Shown here: in pieces, positions 6,201 through 7,607 of the stretch | Numbering within the stretch: position 1 is the first letter of the stretch | Layout: each line of letters opens with the position of its first letter | Source of the DNA: Campylobacter sp. RM16189 | Lineage (GTDB): Bacteria; Campylobacterota; Campylobacteria; Campylobacterales; Campylobacteraceae | Direction of reading: 5' to 3' | DNA length: 7,607 nt | Assembly: GCF_012978815.1 (NCBI RefSeq) | Contig: NZ_LIWR01000015.1 | Location: 1-7,607, forward strand | Position numbers and translations under genes: made by a program | Notes under the pieces: model-generated | What the model was told of the DNA's origin: nothing | Databases searched by the model: none | What the model saw: only the letters and a program-made list of their open reading frames with translations

Positions 6201-7607
6201 CTTTTTGGCTTTAGTACTGATGATACTCTTTTGGGAGGCGATGGAAACGACTACTTAAACGGCAAGGGCGGCAATGATATTCTTAAAGGAGGACTAGGGG
6301 ATGATGAATACGGTTATGACTATAATAGCGGTTATGATATTATAGAGGATATGGGCGGAGATGATAAGCTGTATATTGATATTTTAATGAGAGATCTTGA
6401 ATTTAAGAAAGACAATGAAGATCTTTTAATATCGGTATATAAAAGTCCTAATCAAAGCATAAGAGTCAAAAACCACTTTTTAGCCGATAAGTATTCAATC
6501 GATAAAATTTCATTCAATATTTATGACGAAGACTCTTTCTTGGGAAAAGATGAGATCACTAAACTTGCGAACTCCATATATCTCTCCTCTGAAAACGGCA
6601 ATAAAACATTAAACGGAGGCAAGGAAGATCATATCTATACTTACACTGGAGGCAAAGTAAGTATAAGCGATTTAGGAGGAGACGATAAAGTAGTATTTAG
6701 ACTGGATAATCCGGGAGACGGGCTATTTTATTTATCAAACGGCAGAGATTTAAAGATAAGCACAAACAGAATAGATGATTCCAATAATGACGTATTGGAG
6801 ATTAAAAATTTCTTTATCAATAAAAATGCGGTTATAGAAAATTTTGATATAAACGATCATTGGAACGTAACGGCTCAGTCCATATTTGAAAAATACAATA
6901 AGCCTTTCCCTCCTGAACTTCCGGATACTCCTACTCCGCCGCCTCCTTCAAATCCAGACAATGGAAGTAGCGGCGATACGCTAACGGGAGGAAGCGAAGA
7001 TAATATCTTTAACTATAACGGAGGAATAGTAAGCATAACCGATGCGGGAGGAAACGATAAAGTGATCTTTACTAATCCTGGATCAAGAGTATTTTACCAA
7101 TCAAACGGGGTGGATTTAAAGATAAGTACGGCTAAGATAGATAGTTCTAATAACGATATCTTAGAAGTTAAAAACTTCTTTGTTAATAAGAGCTCTATAG
7201 TGGAAACATTCCAGCTAAATGATTATTGGAGCGTAACGGCTCAATCTATATATCAAGCGTTCGGATTGACTTATCCAATAGATAATACCAATACCAATCC
7301 TAACCCTCCTTCTGATAACAATAATCTTACAGGCGGATCTGAAGATAACGTATTTACTTATACGGGAGGTAAAAAGAGCATAACAGATATGGGAGGAAAC
7401 GATAAGGTAATATTTGCAAATCCGGGCTCAAGCGTATACTATCAATCAAACGGAAGAGATCTAAAGATAAGTACCGCTAAGATAAATAGTTCCAACAATG
7501 ATGTATTGGAAGTAAAAAATTTCTTTATAGACGCAAATGCCATAATAGAGACATTCCAATTAAGTGATTATTGGACAGTAACTGCCCAGTCCATATATCA
7601 GGCATTT
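3..7607 (+). CDS. Giant FrpC-like self-processing RTX protein, partial at both ends
   Basis: One uninterrupted frame fills the window: 2,535 residues with no start or stop codon, so the full protein is larger. Order of parts: end of a Calx-beta-like repeat (residues 1-86), Asp-Pro site (98-99), FrpC-type self-processing module (99-272), helical linker (273-492), eleven RTX plus HCBP_related modules (493-2200), three tail repeats (2201-2535). Roughly 60 nonapeptide rows of the GGxGNDxLY type can be counted. The protein is very acidic and I saw no cysteine codon, both usual for type I-secreted RTX proteins that fold outside the cell in calcium. The FrpC family is exported by an HlyB/HlyD/TolC-type system through an uncleaved C-terminal signal, which is not in view. 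The role could be adhesin, biofilm or surface protein, or toxin-like; the repeats do not decide this. No acyltransferase or transporter gene is visible nearby. Family call is firm; biological role is unknown. Confidence 0.95.
261..296 (+). other. Short charged linker leading to the cleavage site
   Basis: Residues 87-98 (RKQNEPDPEYYD) join the beta-sandwich repeat to the self-processing module. The stretch is polar and contains two Asp-Pro pairs overall: Asp93-Pro94 and Asp98-Pro99. Only the second aligns with the start of the FrpC module. An exposed linker is what would be expected around a scissile bond. Confidence 0.6.
294..299 (+). other. Predicted autocatalytic Asp98-Pro99 cleavage site
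   Basis: Codons GAT CCT encode Asp98-Pro99, directly followed by IVIDLNKDG. In Neisseria meningitidis FrpC and in ApxIVA of Actinobacillus pleuropneumoniae, the module starting at this proline cleaves the Asp-Pro bond when calcium binds. The released aspartate is activated and can form an isopeptide bond with a lysine amino group. The position of the pair relative to the module is the same here as in FrpC. Cleavage would separate everything upstream from a C-terminal fragment of more than 2,400 residues. Confidence 0.8.
432..470 (+). other. EF-hand-like calcium loop in the SPM (residues 144-156)
   Basis: The loop DRDDNGIIDNGNE has acidic or amide ligands at loop positions 1, 3, 5 and 9, glycine at 6 and isoleucine at 8, the EF-hand pattern. 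The closing glutamate falls at position 13 rather than 12, and the FrpC loop looks the same, so this is a family trait rather than a defect. Confidence 0.7.
558..596 (+). other. EF-hand-like calcium loop in the SPM (residues 186-198)
   Basis: DTNNDNIIDKNDE carries ligands at positions 1, 3, 5 and 9, and isoleucine at 8. Asparagine replaces the usual glycine at position 6, as in the FrpC counterpart. It lies just before the conserved LLLWQD strand. Confidence 0.65.
624..659 (+). other. EF-hand-like calcium loop in the SPM (residues 208-219)
   Basis: DKNSNALTDDGE matches the 12-position EF-hand spacing (Asp1, Asn3, Asn5, Asp9, Glu12). Position 6 is alanine instead of the usual glycine, which could weaken binding at this loop. 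Confidence 0.6.
819..1478 (+). other. Helical linker between the SPM and the RTX region
   Basis: Residues 273-492 lack Gly/Asp nonapeptides and are rich in Leu, Ile, Lys, Glu and Tyr in helical spacing. The stretch starting ALPEIYAFGNIYNLRNAM (288-305), followed by a DSSLVDMVNGY helix and an IFKWAGVEG block, resembles the segment that follows the SPM in FrpC-type proteins, where a LPD-x-G-x-G-x-x-x-DLR-x-AM pattern is common. The second half (about 385-480), with LNDLYKEFKDYAYATIEL and KIRELYNSQNHEEIAKI, may form long helices or a coiled coil. Function is not known; it probably acts as a spacer or folding unit between the self-cutting module and the beta-rolls. Confidence 0.6.
1479..1841 (+). 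repeat. Module 1: RTX rows plus diverged HCBP_related domain
   Basis: Residues 493-613. The rows start GTDKGETIN, GSNAKDWIE, GKKGDDYLS and end GGSGDDVYVYRKGDGSDTI, so the first two are degenerate and form an entry cap. The domain that follows keeps the family pattern (LKFRDI, LSIQIKD, ITVQNFF, IFEFADG) but lacks the KFKEGI and DGSSMS signatures of later modules. It groups with modules 3 and 4 through R/K-D-I-x-x-x-E-V/I-x-FL and the shared peptide IKDTNEKI with module 4. Confidence 0.85.
1842..2234 (+). repeat. Module 2: RTX rows plus HCBP_related domain
   Basis: Residues 614-744. Four rows (GDDNDNSIY, GFISDDVLK, GNKGDDKLY, GGQGNDAYV) lead into FNRGDGKDTI and a domain with DTIKFEGDITPEDILL, LIINILDK, ILVTDFF and IEKIVFSNGQ. 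This domain is closer to the general HCBP_related consensus than modules 1, 3 and 4. It is followed by a lysine-rich helix (DKNKILEKAKLEA) instead of the S-x-E-D-I ending of later copies. Confidence 0.85.
2235..2705 (+). repeat. Module 3: six-row RTX block plus HCBP_related domain
   Basis: Residues 745-901. After two degenerate rows (ATENRDTFY, LTSNDDVFD) come ALGGDDEIR, GGVGNDTIA, GNQGNDTLY, GDDGNDTLI, GGKGNDKLY and GGSGNDTYVYYKGDGNDVI, a regular beta-roll. The following domain (IIDFKNIKFDEIEFL, LIIKIKENGETITI) is of the early type. Its coil exit YYKGDGND is nearly identical in protein and DNA to that of module 4, suggesting the two share a recent ancestor. Confidence 0.88.
2706..3062 (+). 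repeat. Module 4: short RTX block plus early-type HCBP_related domain
   Basis: Residues 902-1020. Rows GDDQNNYLN, GYPTSDTIY, GKKGNDTIY and GGSGNDTYIYYKGDGNDTI are followed by TLDFKDITKSEVRFL, LLIDIKDTNEKIKIESFF and FKFLDGTSMTSDEI. The ending DGTSMTSDEI starts to resemble the DGSSMSxEDI of modules 5-10, so this copy looks intermediate between the two types. Confidence 0.87.
3063..3599 (+). repeat. Module 5: five-row RTX block, HCBP_related domain with an inserted loop
   Basis: Residues 1021-1199. Rows run GDEYDNAIY, GYASNDKLY, GKEGNDKLY, GGAGNDIID, GGVGNDILI and GNEGSDTYLFGIGDGKDVV. The domain is the first with the full late signature: IIKFKEGITKNDLTFER, DLLIKIKESEDSITV, KIEFSDGSSMSFEEI. Between coil exit and domain sits an extra stretch of about 29 residues (listed separately). 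Confidence 0.88.
3258..3344 (+). other. Inserted loop in module 5
   Basis: Residues 1086-1114 (about ALDTSSNIF to NINFSQ) lie between GDGKDVVY and the KDIIKFKEGI start of the domain, where modules 6 and 8 have only a short ADGKD-type link. The insert is rich in Asn, Ser and Tyr and has no nonapeptides. Modules 7, 9 and 10 have shorter acidic insertions at the same place, so this junction tolerates length change. Confidence 0.7.
3600..4124 (+). repeat. Module 6: long RTX block with exact internal duplication, HCBP_related domain
   Basis: Residues 1200-1374. It begins GSSYSDTIY and a degenerate ANNDNNIIR, then TGYGDDLVY and AKAGNDTVY, in which the first glycine is lost. Next come GEGGDDTID and GGAGNDTVY, each present twice through a perfect 54-bp tandem duplication, ending GGDGSDTYVFGKGDGQDTI. 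The domain carries LKFKEGITKDNLVFQR, DLLIRIKNSEDSIIV and IEFGDGSSMSLEDI. Its coil exit FGKGDGQD and short ADGKD link are shared with module 8. Confidence 0.9.
3687..3794 (+). repeat. Perfect 54-bp tandem duplication (two copies)
   Basis: Bases 3687-3740 are repeated exactly at 3741-3794, and the identity runs on for eight more bases before a T/C difference. The unit starts GCAGGCAATGATACCG and encodes 18 residues, two nonapeptide rows or one full turn of a beta-roll. No other pair of rows here is identical over such a length, so this is a recent duplication. Confidence 0.95.
4125..4652 (+). repeat. Module 7: seven-row RTX block plus HCBP_related domain
   Basis: Residues 1375-1550. The entry row GFETDDIIR and a degenerate GGSSKDIVF precede AREGNDTIY, GKEGSDILY, GEKGNDIIE, GGAGNDTLY and GGEGNDIYIFGRGDGEDII. 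A 15-20 residue acidic loop (HDEANSYDEEVILNRND) leads into VIKFKEGISINDLKFQR, DLLIKIKNSEDSITVKNMF and ILFNDGSSMDYKDI. GF-type entry and FGRGDG exit are shared with module 9. Confidence 0.9.
4653..5192 (+). repeat. Module 8: longest RTX block plus HCBP_related domain
   Basis: Residues 1551-1730. About ten rows: NLSNDSIY, GSSYSDTIY, GDDRDNTIY, GKDGDDLIY, GKAGNDKIY, GGEGNDILE, GETGDDDLY, GGDGDDILE, GGVGNDTLR and GKEGSDTYIFGKGDGQDII. The domain has TIKFKESVSEDDLVIAR (KES-V in place of KEG-I), LLIRIKDSTDSILV and IEFNDGSMISYEEI. Entry, coil exit and link resemble module 6, and the tail KVLIS matches module 10. Confidence 0.9.
4800..4866 (+). repeat. Diverged 54-bp internal repeat
   Basis: GATATCTTAGAAGG occurs at 4800 and again at 4854, exactly 54 bases apart, encoding DILEG in rows two apart (GGEGNDILE and GGDGDDILE). 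The sequence between the copies differs, so this is either an older duplication of the same 18-residue coil turn as in module 6 or conserved alternate rows. Confidence 0.7.
5193..5759 (+). repeat. Module 9: seven-row RTX block plus HCBP_related domain
   Basis: Residues 1731-1919. Rows GFSSNDIIV, GSNKDDYIY, GKDGDDRLV, GNKGNDTVY, GGDGNDTID, AGEGDDKID and GGKGGDVYLFGRGDGQDAI. A loop ENYDDSLNRMDD leads to TIRFKEGITRDDLIFQR, FVIKIKGTEDSISVRHMF and IEFSDGSSMNIEDI. The segment after HMF (DVINNNHILNEKFK) is longer than in other copies, and the exit to module 10 holds an unusual aromatic and proline stretch, NPYWHPQ. Confidence 0.9.
5760..6179 (+). repeat. Module 10: RTX block plus HCBP_related domain, mixed signatures
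   Basis: Residues 1920-2059. Rows GSDENDEIY, GDDDRNTLK, GNKGDDILI, GGKGHDELY and GGEGNDTYLFGRGDGEDTI, then IIKFKEGITADDLVFKR, LKIEIKGADDSITV and VELSDGSFISLEDI. Entry (GDDDRN) and tail (KVLIS) are like module 8, whereas the coil exit FGRGDG and the longer link (YNDDSTPNRRD) are like modules 7 and 9. It may be a recombinant of the two types. Confidence 0.88.
6180..6602 (+). repeat. Module 11: last RTX block plus degenerate HCBP_related domain
   Basis: Residues 2060-2200. Rows GFSTDDTLL, GGDGNDYLN, GKGGNDILK and GGLGDDEYGYDYNSGYDII are followed by a domain that has lost the KFKEGI and DGSSMS motifs: KLYIDILMRDLEFKK, LLISVYKSPNQSIRVKNHF, ISFNIYDEDSF. It closes the calcium-binding region and passes into the tail repeats. 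The coil exit has Tyr-Asp-Tyr where others have FGKGDG, a sign of decay or of a capping role. Confidence 0.85.
6603..6974 (+). repeat. Tail repeat 1, with proline-rich linker
   Basis: Residues 2201-2324. The repeat opens KTLNGGKEDHIYTYTGG, continues SISDLGGDDKVVF, SNGRDLKIST, SNNDVLEIKNFF, and ends HWNVTAQSIFEKY. It is the most diverged of the three and has extra residues (RLDNPGDGLFYL) where the others read NPGSxVxYQ. It ends in a linker (2301-2324) of Pro, Asn, Ser and Gly. No database family is recognised by eye. Confidence 0.85.
6903..6974 (+). other. Proline-rich linker between tail repeats 1 and 2
   Basis: Residues 2301-2324 contain ten prolines, with PPELPDTPTPPPP then SNPDNGSSG. It is the only clearly GC-richer spot in the window (CCG and CCT codons). 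Such linkers are usually extended and separate folded domains. Confidence 0.85.
6975..7322 (+). repeat. Tail repeat 2, with Asn/Pro linker
   Basis: Residues 2325-2440. The core from LTGGSEDNIF (2327) to SIYQAF (2420) is 94 residues, and about 74 of them are identical to tail repeat 3 with no gaps. The linker that follows (2421-2440, YPIDNTNTNPNPPSDN) is different in sequence from the first linker but similar in character. Confidence 0.88.
7323..7607 (+). repeat. Tail repeat 3, reaching the window end
   Basis: Residues 2441-2535. The core runs LTGGSEDNVF (2442) to SIYQAF (2535), complete at 94 residues and in register with repeat 2. The window stops exactly at the end of the core, so a further linker and more repeats, or the type I secretion signal, would follow. 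No stop codon is in view. Confidence 0.88.

Noticed and set aside
6903..6974. Proline-rich stretch as a cell-wall-spanning region or a horizontally acquired insert
   Set aside because: It is short, in frame and replaced by a similar Asn/Pro linker between repeats 2 and 3, so a plain interdomain linker explains it.

Overview
The whole window is the interior of one very large gene on the + strand. A single reading frame runs from base 3 to the last base (7607) with no stop: 2,535 codons, with neither the start nor the stop codon in view. Residue n below means the codon starting at base 3n. I found no other gene, RNA gene, promoter, terminator, insertion sequence or CRISPR array, and there is no intergenic sequence.

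The product is a giant secreted RTX protein of the FrpC type. Reading left to right: (1) bases 3-260, the end of a beta-sandwich repeat resembling Calx-beta; (2) bases 297-818, a clear homologue of the self-processing module (SPM) of Neisseria FrpC, preceded by the conserved Asp-Pro pair at which that family cuts itself when calcium is present; (3) bases 819-1478, a mainly helical linker whose first part also resembles the region after the SPM in FrpC-type proteins; (4) bases 1479-6602, eleven tandem modules, each a block of glycine/aspartate nonapeptides (calcium-binding beta-roll) followed by a domain of the haemolysin-type calcium-binding related family (HCBP_related); (5) bases 6603-7607, three repeats of about 115-124 residues separated by proline/asparagine-rich linkers, the third cut by the window end.

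The likely life of the protein, by family analogy: type I export in an unfolded state, folding of the beta-rolls in extracellular calcium, then SPM cleavage between Asp98 and Pro99, leaving a reactive C-terminal aspartate on the upstream fragment that can form an isopeptide bond with a lysine. The type I signal, expected at the extreme C terminus, and the N-terminal part lie outside the window.

The organism is a low-GC Gram-negative bacterium. Heavy use of ATA, AGA, TTA and AAA codons together with FrpC-like architecture suits a Campylobacter-like member of the Campylobacterota, but that is an inference from composition and family distribution, not a demonstrated assignment.

The most notable structure beyond the domain calls is a hierarchy of repeats: 9-residue rows; 18-residue (54-bp) coil turns, two of them perfect DNA copies; modules of about 120-190 residues; and, in the second half, signs of a two-module super-repeat of about 1.0-1.1 kb. 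The C-terminal repeats look like eroded versions of the same module.
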